A stretch of 64,000 nucleotides of DNA. Source: Antedon mediterranea. Lineage: Eukaryota; Echinodermata; Crinoidea; Comatulida; Antedonidae. Position 1 is the first letter of the stretch. Every line of letters starts with the position of its first letter. The DNA lies in the NCBI RefSeq assembly GCF_964355755.1, contig NC_092678.1, positions 21,930,365-21,994,364 of the forward strand, read 5' to 3'. Both the position numbers and the translations under genes were made by a program. The notes under the pieces were generated by a model that was given only the letters and a program-made list of their open reading frames with translations, had not been told where the DNA came from and did no database searches. Of the stretch, positions 49,501 to 56,839 are shown in pieces.

Positions 49501-50676
49501 ACATCGTATATTATTAAATAAGTAAAATTTCTTTAAAAAAATGCTGCTCGTCTTTTTGACGTAACAGTTTTAATTACGGTATTGTTCTTTCGTCATTAAA
49601 CAATGTTTTTTTTTTTAATTGATATACCAAAAAAAATAGGGAGAATGAACTTGTCCTTATATAGAGGTTTGAGCATTTTTGAAAATAATTCACTGGTCTG
49701 CTTAACTTTGAATAATGATAAATATTGTAATTATTAAGGACTAATTTAAGAAATTATTAAGGAGTTATTGGAATTCATACATGGTTGAATGTAGATCTTC
49801 AGCGACCTTGGCAATGTATATTGCAGTATAGGAATTATGCAATTTCAAATATCTTACTAGTTGGGTCAATACTGGAGCACAATAATCATACGGTTTGCAT
49901 TAATTCCAATTCATCTTATTTGTTGATGTTAATATTATTGATCCAATATCCAAAATAACATAGCAATCGTGCAAACTGGAAAATTGAGTGATCTTGATTT
50001 CAGTGACATTATTATTAAATAAGAATTATGAAATAATAATGACTCACCTGTAAATTTGCATATTAGGTTATTTTTAACATAAACACTTTGATCAACCATT
50101 ATACCAATACTTTTAAAAGTATTTTGACATGTGAAATAAGCCCAGTGACCTCTAAATCTTAATCTAGACATAGTGGGGTGTGGCCCAGTATACAGTATTT
50201 TGGTACTACTCAACCCCAACCCAATTTTGAATTCTAAGTAAGCTATTATTTATTATTAATTCAATAATTTAATTGTAAGGAAAAAAACAGCACGACAGGT
50301 GGGTGTCAAAAGCAACAAGCATAACAAATAAAACACACAAGTAGGTAATTAGCATAATACAGGTGGCCAAAACTTACTCAGCATAGCCTGTGTTCCATGG
50401 TAATTTTGACACATCTCTTGGTACCAATATAGGCCTTACATGATGATCCGCTGTTACCTCAACCTCCTCAAAACTAAGTTGAAGAAACTCAGGCCTTGTA
50501 TATTGAAATTTATCCACCTTTTCGATTTCTACATAATCCACAGACGAATCATCTGAGGCCGACGGAGTCTGTTGCTGTTTGGTTGCCCCACCGTTCAGAC
50601 GATTCTGCAACTGCTGGGGTAAATTCTGCATGTTACCCAAAACAGTGTTCACTGCTTGTCGAAATCTGGCTAACAT
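19572..50676 (-). CDS. PPM1H/J/M-type protein phosphatase, complete (8 exons)
   Basis: Metal-dependent Ser/Thr phosphatase (PP2C fold) of the PPM1H/J/M branch; the vertebrate PPM1H member dephosphorylates Rab GTPases. Exons in transcript order: 50676-50378, 48577-48445, 45958-45689, 35116-35004, 32800-32597, 22696-22525, 21854-21703, 19755-19572. They total 1527 nt, giving 508 aa, against 505-514 in the family. Residues 1-16 (MLARFRQAVNTVLGNM) resemble the N-terminal amphipathic helix of PPM1H. Then PEFLQLSFEEVEVTADHHVR, ILVPRDVSKLPWNTGYAEV, NEDQ (110-113), the metal site VFDGHAGSG (D158, G159), LIIGALESSFHEM, SGGCTALVALFILGKLYVAN, AGDSR (268-272), ATIGVSRGLGDHNLKVHG, SDGLWD (D419) and SGDD (D480, D481). 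All expected metal ligands are present, so it should be active. The start is the conserved MLxR methionine; an in-frame ATG further upstream is not conserved. Which vertebrate paralogue it corresponds to cannot be decided here, though the WDR82 neighbourhood favours PPM1M. Confidence 0.95.
21310..21478. mobile_element. CArG MITE copy
   Basis: AGCTCTACACTATCAAACTA ... TTTGATAGCGTAGACAGTGC with two CCAAATATGG motifs in the left half. It lies in the phosphatase intron between exons 7 and 8. Confidence 0.85.
22071..22416. mobile_element. TTAA MITE, second family, copy 1
   Basis: TTAA-AGATGTATTGT at the left and ACAATACATCT-TTAA at the right: terminal inverted repeats bounded by TTAA on both sides, as produced by piggyBac-type transposases. 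About 340 bp, AT-rich and non-coding, in the phosphatase intron between exons 6 and 7. It is inverted relative to the copy at 35164-35521. Confidence 0.8.
23442..23600. mobile_element. CArG MITE copy
   Basis: Diverged left end (TAAGCTCTATGCTCTACACT), a CCAAATATGG, the core, and a good right end TTTGATTGTATAGACAGAGC-TTAA. In the phosphatase intron between exons 5 and 6. Confidence 0.8.
23600..25178. other. Intronic stretch, nothing recognised
   Basis: AT-rich intron sequence of the phosphatase. Short open frames, including one at 24854-25168, have no recognisable protein features. Confidence 0.6.
25179..26428. repeat. Fold-back duplication of a MITE plus flank
   Basis: The 217-bp segment 25179-25395 (flank TTTTGAGTTTGGATTTCATT, then MITE left end) recurs nearly perfectly as an inverted copy at 26215-26428. 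It also recurs as two shortened direct copies at about 25478-25672 and 25690-25885. Each direct copy joins the same flank (GCTGGGATG...ACTTTTAGTTCAA) to the same MITE left end (AGCTCTGTCTA). This is a local amplification with inversion inside the intron between exons 5 and 6. Confidence 0.9.
26055..26222. repeat. 21-bp tandem array, 8 copies, CArG motif in each
   Basis: Eight copies of ATCACTACCATATTTGGCCA(T). Each contains CCATATTTGG, a perfect CC(A/T)6GG match. The array is an expansion of the MITE core within the 25179-26428 fold-back. It creates an artefactual open frame on each strand. Confidence 0.95.
27060..27400. repeat. Tandem duplication, about 160 bp, diverged
   Basis: TCTCAGGTTTAA...ATATGAACTTTCAC.ACAATGATGATA occurs at about 27060 and again at about 27220. 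The continuations are similar (TCGTAAGTAAAGCAATATT versus TCGTAAAGCAATATT). Intronic. Confidence 0.75.
27533..27702. mobile_element. CArG MITE copy
   Basis: TTAAGCTCTGTCTACACTAT ... GACAGTGTAGAGAGAGCTTA, TTAA-associated, with CCAAATATGG and a short duplication near the right end (AGTTTGACAGAGTTTGACAG). Confidence 0.85.
28496..28668. mobile_element. CArG MITE copy
   Basis: Diverged left end; CCAAATATGG and the usual core; right end has a small insertion (GATAATGTTACGTCTAGACA) before GAGCTTAA. Intronic in the phosphatase. Confidence 0.8.
29447..29820 (+). mobile_element. Non-LTR retrotransposon 3' end
   Basis: Frame 29447-29548 reads GIKAWNKLPHSIQQIENKFN then FKKNVKSHFCSTK and stops. This is the C-terminal W-N-x-L-P ... 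F-K-x-x-x-K signature of LINE reverse-transcriptase ORFs. An A/T-rich 3' UTR and a (CAAAT)n tail follow, ending near 29820. It differs from the copy at 17551 and is 5'-truncated. Confidence 0.75.
29899..30011. repeat. Palindromic element, 35-bp arms
   Basis: CACCACGTACAGCTATTAGT and TTCTGAAAAGAGCTGTTGAG on the left are matched by the reverse complement on the right (ACTCAACAGTTCTTTTCAGA, then ACTAATATACGTGGTG). A non-palindromic centre of about 40 bases separates the arms. Class unknown. Confidence 0.7.
30920..31015. mobile_element. CArG MITE, partial copy
   Basis: Core with CCAAATATGG and the second half (GTCCATATATGGGCACATC), directly joined to a short right end (CTGTAGACAGAG). The left terminus is missing. 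Confidence 0.7.
31474..31640. repeat. Tandem duplication, about 87-bp unit, two copies
   Basis: AGTTTCCTTGAATAG...GGGGTTGGCCGTAGACTTGT and the following sequence to ATTCACAGGAAAGT occur twice in a row. The unit includes the dispersed CCCCTTAAAAG / GAATAGGGGT motif related to the 49-bp minisatellite. Confidence 0.85.
32357..32493. mobile_element. CArG MITE copy
   Basis: ACTCTGTCTACACTATCAAA at the left, CCATATATGG in the core, and a shortened right end (AAGTCTGTAGACAGAGCTTA). It ends about 100 bases from the donor site of phosphatase exon 5. Confidence 0.85.
33683..33886. mobile_element. CArG MITE copy with duplicated core
   Basis: TAAAGCTCTGTCTACACTAT ... GATAGTGTAGACAGAGCTTA. The core segment AAGTCATATAACTACCATAT appears twice. 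Confidence 0.85.
34019..34349. mobile_element. 331-bp palindromic MITE with TAA duplication
   Basis: Perfect or near-perfect inverted ends of about 55 bp beginning TGCACTTGTCAATTGTATGA. They are flanked by TAA at 34016-34018 and 34350-34352, a Harbinger-like 3-bp target duplication. The interior is packed with TGACGCAC / GTGCGTCA motifs in both orientations, about a dozen in all. Open frames on both strands are a by-product of the palindrome. In the phosphatase intron between exons 4 and 5. Confidence 0.85.
35164..35521. mobile_element. TTAA MITE, second family, copy 2
   Basis: TTAA-AGATGTATTGTCCCTC at the left and ATATGTCT-TTAA at the right. The interior matches the reverse complement of the 22071-22416 copy (for example ACTTCTGTAG versus CTACGGAAGT). 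It starts 47 bases upstream of the splice acceptor of phosphatase exon 4. Confidence 0.75.
36418..36556. mobile_element. CArG MITE copy
   Basis: Damaged left end (CTAACTATCAAACTAGTT), good core and right end (TTTGATAGTGTGGACAGAGC). In phosphatase intron 3. Confidence 0.8.
37131..37290. mobile_element. CArG MITE copy
   Basis: ACTCTGTCTACACTATCAAA at the left and TTTGATAGTGTAGATCGAGA at the right, with CCATATATGG near the centre. It is immediately followed by the tandem block at 37309-37645. Confidence 0.85.
37309..37645. repeat. Tandem array of MITE right end plus flank, 3 units
   Basis: Three units of about 110-118 bp. Each holds a MITE right half (CCATATTTGG, GTCTGGTTTGATAGTGTAGA) joined to the same unique flank (CTTGTGGATATAACAACAAT). 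The array generates a 133-codon repetitive open frame on the minus strand, judged non-genic. Confidence 0.9.
39072..39298 (-). mobile_element. tRNA-derived SINE
   Basis: On the minus strand the head has an A-box-like TGGCTTGGTGGTTATGATGC and a consensus B box GGGTTCAAGTCC (39249-39237). A body and the tail GATCAGCAATAGCTGGATGG follow, then ATCACCCTCATTAAATATGG. The tail is shared with the fragment at 10195-10330. In phosphatase intron 3, just upstream of the nested Ig gene. Confidence 0.8.
39660..40543 (+). other. Possible 5' untranslated exons of the nested Ig gene
   Basis: A donor at 39692 (ATAG-GTAAGT), a candidate untranslated exon 40399-40451 (AATTGCAG acceptor, ATCAG-GTACGG donor) and an acceptor at 40541-40543 (ATTACAG) six bases before the ATG would give a spliced leader region. 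Inferred from splice signals only. Confidence 0.4.
40549..41088 (+). CDS. Single Ig-domain type I membrane protein, nested gene
   Basis: An uninterrupted 179-codon frame on the strand opposite the surrounding phosphatase, in its intron 3. Residues 1-18 (MEKLLVCLILFVATSVAT) are a signal peptide. An Ig-like domain spans about 22-102, with C22, C37, the F-strand signature NITLNDMGWYTARC (74-87) and a G-strand YLTVL. The stalk (103-138) is rich in N, H and Q. A transmembrane helix lies at about 139-157 and a basic tail follows (CRVCKKRKYKL). N-glycosylation sequons: N19, N27, N74. Oddity: the canonical D-x-G-x-Y-x-C has Ala85 where Cys is expected, with a Cys two residues later (C87), and no C-strand Trp is seen. 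Codon structure and domain order argue for a real gene. No ITAM or ITIM is present, and ligand and function are unknown. Confidence 0.75.
   Translation: MEKLLVCLILFVATSVATNKTCKLNSNATFDFLKMHCPEGITFFKDDIEVVVNSRIKVDDLNKDFGHFSLIIRNITLNDMGWYTARCTGNDMSTIGGYLTVLDQTHDKNQHNNQGADHEGLESSTTYVPENSAHKINGHIYIYIIVIIVISLLYYLCRVCKKRKYKLVTELAKISSIHS
41180..41185 (+). terminator. Candidate poly(A) signal of the Ig gene
   Basis: AATAAA about 90 bases after the stop codon. Confidence 0.45.
41190..43620. other. Intronic stretch without genes
   Basis: AT-rich phosphatase intron 3 sequence with an (AAT)n microsatellite at about 41243-41263. Three diverged copies of a segment containing TATATCATAAATACAT followed by GGTTCG or GGTTGG and TCACTC occur between 42990 and 43320. 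No coding signal is seen. Confidence 0.6.
43630..43793. mobile_element. CArG MITE, full-length copy
   Basis: TTAAGCTCTGTCTACACTAT ... GATAGTGTAGACAGAGCTTT. Both ends are intact. The core is diverged and lacks perfect CArG motifs. Confidence 0.9.
43846..43925 (+). mobile_element. Degenerate tRNA-like SINE head
   Basis: An A-box-like TAGCCTACACGATAAGGTG and a B-box-like GGGATCAATTCC at tRNA-like spacing. No cloverleaf with good stems was found, so this is most likely an old SINE. Confidence 0.4.
44786..44812 (+). other. G-rich tract
   Basis: GGGGGTGGGGGGGGGG, then ATAGGGAGG: possible G-quadruplex on the plus strand, in phosphatase intron 3. Confidence 0.5.
45367..45505. mobile_element. CArG MITE, 3'-truncated copy
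   Basis: TAAAGCTCTATCTACACTAT, the core, CCATATTTGG, then the sequence is lost after CACATCACACTTT. It ends about 180 bases from the donor of phosphatase exon 3. Confidence 0.8.
46036..46213. mobile_element. CArG MITE, full-length copy
   Basis: GAAGCTCTGTCTACACTATC ... TTTGATAGTGTAGACAGAGC-TTAA with CCATATATGG. It lies 78 bases upstream of the acceptor of phosphatase exon 3. Confidence 0.9.
46566..46666. mobile_element. CArG MITE, short internally deleted copy
   Basis: About 100 bp with both ends (TAAAGCTCTGTCTACACTAT ... TTTGATAGTGTAGATAGAGC) and only the central palindrome GATATGACATCATCATGTCC between them. No CArG motif is left. Confidence 0.9.
47514..47651. mobile_element. CArG MITE copy
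   Basis: TTAAGCTCTGTCTACACTAT ... TTTGATAGTGTAGACAAGGC. In phosphatase intron 2. Confidence 0.85.
48044..48328. mobile_element. MITE with GTTCGGACG ends
   Basis: The left CTAGAGCCCGTTCGGACGG and the right CGTCCGAACACAGCCCTAG are imperfect inverted repeats. Internal TTTACACGTGTAA and TTACACATGTTAAAG motifs are also palindromic. About 285 bp. It ends about 115 bases downstream of phosphatase exon 2. Confidence 0.7.
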
Positions 50677-51820
50677 GGTTACAGCATCAAGTCTACAAAT
50701 AACATGTATGGTTAATAATGTCAGCTCCAATAAGCTGGTATCTCTAAAACTGAACTCCTTTATAATGAATTTCACTGTTTTTCATCTGTGTTGTTGTTAT
50801 GGTCTGAAAGATGTACGTACAGAATGTGTTGTTTTGATCATCATTTAATTCTATTTAGCGCCCTCTATATTGATTTTTTTATCCAAGAAACTTTTTTTAA
50901 TTTATATAGAGGGCGCTAGATATAAACAAACTATGAAAACAACAACACACAACAACGTTGAATCTACAGTTTTAACGGTATAGTTAATAAAAAAATACTT
51001 CAATTGTTGTTTGATAAGATAAATTAATCATACCTTTTAATCGCAATTAAATATAGGCCTACATAAATACAGAAAACGTAGTATTGTTTCTGTAGGCCAG
51101 CTAGGCCTAGCCAATATGCCTAATTTGATATCTCTAGCTAGAGAGAGAGAGAGGCCCCTACTCTCCTTTCTATCCTACTACTACACTAGTAGAGACTTAG
51201 GTGAGCTAAGTAAAAGAGTATAATAAATAGTACTCTAGTAGTAGTTAGAGATTATGTATTGTGTTAGGCCTAACTGGGTAGGTAGGGGTAGAGGCAGGAG
51301 GGAGGTAGACTTTAGAGCATGATGGATGAGCCAGCCAGGGAGTTGGATGAGCTATGCTTTTTTTTTTGCAAAACAGATGTCATAAGATTTACCGCAAATA
51401 AAATAGCTTGATTTCGCTAGAAAAGTCATTGCACAATGATGGAAGGATTTAGGTTCAAACGTCATGATGCTTATACAAACAACAATTCACATACATATGC
51501 ATCATGATTTTTTTGCTCCTAAAAACTAAACCCTCCCACAATGTGTTGCGCATATTATTTGCGATAAACCTTATGGGTGCATTGTGATTTGTTTTTATAC
51601 CTTCTATAATCTTTTTGAAAAAGTTCATAGTTATAGCTGAGCATATGCCTACATTAATTAACAATGTTATGGTAGTATTTAATTATGGCACTCATGGAGT
51701 TCTAACAAACACTGTCACGAACATTATTTGCCGCAAAAACTGTACAGTACTATAAACATTAGCTACGTTAATCAAATCTACCTGCTCCTATATATTTGTT
51801 ATTTTTAAAATTAAGACTAA
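50677..51820 (-). promoter_or_regulatory. Upstream region of the phosphatase gene
   Basis: Holds the probable 5' UTR and promoter. No TATA box can be assigned with confidence. An acceptor-like CTTGTAG lies just upstream of the start on the minus strand, so a 5' untranslated exon further up is possible. A 63-bp hairpin with 14-bp perfect arms (TAGCGCCCTCTATA at 50856-50869 and its complement at 50905-50918) lies about 180 bases upstream of the start codon. Confidence 0.4.
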
Positions 51821-52212
51821 AGGCCCATTCACACTAGGACGATAACGATCGACGATAATAGACAATAATATGCATTTTTCATACATAAAATAAAAGAATA
51901 TAAAACCTTTTCATTCTAGAACTATAGAATAACCATCTATGCTTCCTTTGATGAAAATTATATTTTCACACGTCCAATCAAATGATGTCATGATTAGTAA
52001 GAGCAATAATATCGTGACAATACAACGATTTTATTGTTTTTATGTATCATGACGTCAATTGATTGGAATTTTAAAAATATTATTTTTATCAAAGACAGCA
52101 TAAATGATTATTCTAGAACGAAACCCTTTCTAATTTCTTTTGTTTTATGTTAAAAAAAATGCATGCTTATATGTTTATCGTCGATCGTTATCGTCCTAGT
52201 GTAAATGGGCCT
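51821..52212. mobile_element. 392-bp Harbinger-like MITE
   Basis: Terminal inverted repeats of about 37 bp, beginning AGGCCCATTCACACTAGGAC at the left with the matching complement at the right (GTCCTAGTGTAAATGGGCCT). They are flanked by TAA at 51818-51820 and 52213-52215. Internal segments (CTATAGAATAACCATCTATG / ATAAATGATTATTCTAGAAC) are also partly inverted. Non-coding. Confidence 0.85.
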
Positions 52213-53434
52213 TAAGAGTGAAATAATAAAAACAAAATTGTTAAATGTTTACCTTTTTCAAAATACACCCTGCAAATATGAAGTGAGCCCTCTTTAGATG
52301 CACTTTAGTTTGGTTCGATTCATGTTGGTGTTTTAATAGCTTGTTGTAAATACAACAGGAAAGTAGCTAATGTTATCACCATCAACAATTATTGGATTAT
52401 ACTCAGTGTGTGCGGCAAATAAAGTTTTAACACAATTCTTGAATCATTTAAGATCAATTAAACTTTTGGTAAGTTTTTTTTTATATACTGTAGTCTTTGC
52501 TCCTTCTTACATTTTTTGTCGTTGATTGATTTTACAAATTGGATTGTTTTTAACTGAAACATCTATACAGCAAAGTTAAAGTATACTTTTCTGAGATAAA
52601 AAAAGTTTGCTCAGTTTAAATAATATTTATATTTACAAAGTTTCATAACAGTTTCATTTTGTTATCTGATTGGAAGGTTTTATGTAGATTTATAGTTTTT
52701 AAATTTATATTTTGTTTCATTATTAAATTGCATGGCGTACACTGTACAGCATATCAACAACTCTATTGGTTATATTAACTGTCGTTTATACACCGGGATC
52801 TATCTGGATTTCTAGATTTAAAGCATTAATGCTTCTGTGCCTCATATTTTTCTTTGATTTGTATGGGCTGTATTTTAACGGGTAGTTTTTTTAGTGTTTT
52901 TTTAGTGCTGTTTTAAATCACAATTTTTTTAATGATATATTGCGTGCTTAGTTGCTATAGCAATACCAATTAAAAAAATGTTCAATTCAACTTGTGGATA
53001 TGTATATCTTAGTGTCAATAAAGACACAGATAAATACATTCAATTTGGTTTATAGATCATAAGTGCTATTGCATACTTATTTAATTGGCAAAAGTGTTAG
53101 CAATTATTGTTGACCTTCAATCATAATTATTTTTCTATAAGTGTAATTGGAGAACACCCATTGATACCATAATATACCACAAATAGACCTGTACTGCCTT
53201 TCAGTGGAAGAAACAAAAACAAACAAACAGTAGTGCTTAATCAGTTGCACGCTGTCTGTATATCAGCTGGGTGTCTGCACATGTGCAGAAGTGTCAAAAG
53301 ACAGAAGGTACGCAAATGGTGTGCAACAAAAAACAGCATGAACAAGTATTTAAAGTTCTTGAAAAAATGGTATACTTTACTTGTCAAAAAAATTATATTA
53401 AATATTATATTGTCTCTGATATAATCCCTATGTG

Positions 53435-53454
53435 GGTCAGGTCAGGTCAGGTCA
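53435..53454 (+). repeat. GGTCA tandem repeat
   Basis: Four contiguous GGTCA units, giving overlapping AGGTCA nuclear-receptor half-sites every five bases. Short; may be chance. Confidence 0.5.
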
Positions 53455-53837
53455 CACTTTTTTAACGAAACTCCTGAGGTTATATACTGTTGTATGAAAC
53501 TCCTTGTAATTAATACTTGGGACAAGTTTCACCAGTTTCAGAATATTTATTAATTTATGTAGGCCTATAATAATAAACTCTGTTGATGGGGCCTCTCTGA
53601 ACTATACTATCAGTCTCTTTATTGAAAAGTTAAATTAACAACAGATGGTTGAATGGTATTATTTGTTGAATGATTGTGCAATTATTTTCTCATTAACGCC
53701 TAGCCACTTATCACTGAGATGCACGTTGTGTGGCTGCATTGAACAAGCATGACTTTGCAACCGAATATGCCGCTGTACAAAAGTTTGAATAGAATACTTA
53801 TCCATGGAGAAATAAGTTTATCTGCATGATATATCTA

Positions 53838-53989
53838 AAGCTCTGTCTACACCATCAAACTTTATATAACAAAAAATGTGATGTGCCCACATATGGACAT
53901 GATTATGTCATATTACTATCATATTTGAGCACATCACACTTTTTTTGTCACATAAAGTTTGATAGTGTAGACATACTGTACCTTTAGAA
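53838..53989. mobile_element. CArG MITE copy
   Basis: TAAAGCTCTGTCTACACCAT ... TTTGATAGTGTAGACATACT. This is the rightmost copy seen; none was found in the last 10 kb. Confidence 0.85.
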
Positions 53990-54408
53990 AATGAGTAACT
54001 TATCAGTTAAAGTAGGATTATTGTTAATACTCAGTATATAAGGTTATATAAAATCTGCAATGATATAGAACTGAACTGTTGATATTTTTAAAAGTGACAC
54101 ACATTGCTATCCACAGCTAAACAGCATGCAATCGAGTAAAATAATCACACAAGTGCCGAGTTTCATTTGATGTTTAAAGTGACAACCGGTAACAAAAGCG
54201 AAACATTCGCATAAACATCAAGCACATTGGCAAAACTCCAGCAGATCTAAAAGGAAGTCTCTAATGAATTTAACCGTCATCTTTTCCTCCGTCACGACAA
54301 GCTAAATTTATCGAACTTTAGCCTTCACAGCTCCTTCCCAGCTTGTATCAAATCACAGTATTCCCTTCCAGGCCTCTTCCTAATTGTGCTGATACTAGGG
54401 GCTATACT

Positions 54409-54584
54409 CAGTGGCGTAGTAACTCTAAGTGCCCCTCCAACTCTGGAGGCCTTGGGCGTTTTTAGCCTGTTTCAACATATTTGAATGCCTGTTTTTTCCT
54501 CTTGGCCGTGTTCAGGGGCCCCCATAACCTCTGGGGCCTCTAGGTTTAGCCAGTAAGCGCTCATTCATAGCCGGTACGCCACTG
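54409..54584. mobile_element. 176-bp hAT-like MITE
   Basis: The ends CAGTGGCGTAGTAA and GGTACGCCACTG are inverted. Eight-base flanks GCTATACT (54401-54408) and GTTATACT (54585-54592) match at seven of eight positions, as expected for a hAT target duplication. Confidence 0.8.
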
Positions 54585-55572
54585 GTTATACTCTACATTA
54601 AATATCTATAGCCAGTACTGTAATATAATATGTAATAATGATTTTTTGTAATAGTTTTTTAGTTTTGTGTATCAATATCATTATAATCAGATGTTTTTTT
54701 AAAATTCTAACCTAAAGGTACCCTTACATTAAAATCGAACCCATACTTTGTTACCCGTAAGCAATCATGTTAAGAACTATTCAATAGTGCCATTACAGTT
54801 AGTAGTAACTTATAATAGCCATAGTTCCCGGAATTATACAGCATTGTAGTAGTATAGAGTTGAATACCCTAAAGAATCTAAACGAGAGAGACGAAACGAT
54901 GTTTACATCAGATTGTCTTGGTAGGCTTTACTAAGCTTGGCTGAGAGGCTGGGATCATTAGGGTCAGCAGAGATAACTAGATGTTTAGCTGGGTTCCATG
55001 TGGAAATAATCATCAGTGCTTAGTCTTGGAGTTATCCAATGTCTACTTGACATGTCTACTTCACAATGTGAAGTGTCAATTAATGTAAAGAATGTTTTTT
55101 ATGAAAACATAAATAGTTACCCTGGGAATTATGTACTAGTATAGTATTAGTACTTAAAACATTTTCCAAGTCTTCCCTCTGGATTACATAATCGCTTGTT
55201 GTTTTATTAGTTCATGTAAATATTTTACTGTACTGACCCAGAGGGTGTAAGTCTGCCCTGGTGGTAAAAGCCACCCATTTGATCACATGGAACTGGCAGT
55301 TAATTCAAAATATGACTTACTTTGTGAGCTACACTCCACTAACAGTTCTTGAATTTGTTTAGCCTTAGGTCTTCCCTGAAAAATATGTTCTGTATCGGTA
55401 TCTCAATTGCACTCCACTTTTTTCTTACAATATCCTACCATAGAGATATTATCTCTATGATCCTACAGATCAAAACTTGGTACGAAAACCATTTCTATAA
55501 AATTCATATAAATAAACAAAAAAACATACTGTGTATAACTGATAATGCTGTTAACTATTAGGTAGCAGTTTA

Positions 55573-55755
55573 ACTGTAGCATGCGGTAGTTAATATGCTT
55601 GTCTATCAATCACATGGTTGGTTTCAAATCCTGCCATAGCTCCACTACCTAAATACCATAATAAGCAGTCAATATTGTGCCTGCTTACCTGGATAAACCA
55701 ACAATGGTCCTCTCTCTCCGAAGGAAGAATACAAAAGAAAAGAAGAAAATTACAT
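55573..55755 (+). mobile_element. tRNA-derived SINE
   Basis: A-box-like TAGCATGCGGTAGTTAATATGC region and B-box-like GGTTTCAAATCC at the left. The body is ACTACCTAAATACCATAATA and the tail TTACCTGGATAAACCAACAA. The tail recurs alone at about 19370-19395 (plus) and about 48650-48675 (minus), so this is a family with truncated copies inside the phosphatase gene. Confidence 0.7.
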
Positions 55756-56839
55756 TGAGCACCTCTATACAATCAAGTACCTGGATGTAATTGACATTAA
55801 AGTTTTAAAAAGTAGGTTACACTGTTGACCGATTTCCTAATATAAAGTTTGCTGACATTTTGTCACAACAACTTTAAATAGTGAGTAAATTCTACCAATT
55901 TAAGTTTTTATTGGTTCTCGGCACCCATCCTGGGCAGGTGGTTTAACTCCAGGTTTTAAAGGAGCCTACAGAGCAGACAGAAGACGTGCTACAATTTCTA
56001 CGGAGCAAAGTGCACACTCCAGTTTGTGATTGAATTCTAACACTGCTTTAAGCTTATGTTATCGTTTGATGCTCTTGCCAGCATGAAAACGAGGAATGTG
56101 TTTAAAGTTGAAATATCAAGGTCTTTGGTAGATATTAATAAAGAAATTCAATCTAAAATCTGACATGCATGTATACAGTACATTTGTCTTTTTGTTAGAA
56201 TGGCATTAAAAGGTAAATTAAGTTAGTTGATTCTTTGGTCAATAGTGTTAATAATAATAAGATTTATAGTGTTAGCAGTATAATATGTCAAATAATTCAG
56301 ATGATTGCTTTATAATCATTGATGTATTAAATTAATGAGGGACTTCCTTATTCAAAGAATACCCCTATTAAGCAGATACTTTCCTGTGAAAAGAACGAGG
56401 GGAAAAATGTCCATGACCACCCCTATTCAAAGAACACCGTGTCATGAGACAGTTTCCTATGAACAAATGAGGGAAATTAACCTATTGCTATTGAGGTCCT
56501 GAAAGTCAAGTAGATCTTGTTTGTAACTCGCATATATTGTTTGTAACTCGCAGTCACTCTCATTTTCTGACTCGCATTTTCCAACTAGCAGAATGCTTTG
56601 ACTCCGAATTCGATTTTCTTGTGTTTGGTTTTATCTTATTATTATTCCATGGTTTTAGTAAGAACACATGACCATGCTTTCAGCATCAACTGAATAGACT
56701 AATGCAATTGTAAGCCTTAAAGGTACAAATTGATTGAATACCGTCCATCAGGAAATGCAGTCATTCTCAAAGAATTCACTCATGATCTTGGATATTAGAT
56801 CTTTTATTAAGCGGATGGGTGAAGGTTCAAATACTAAAC

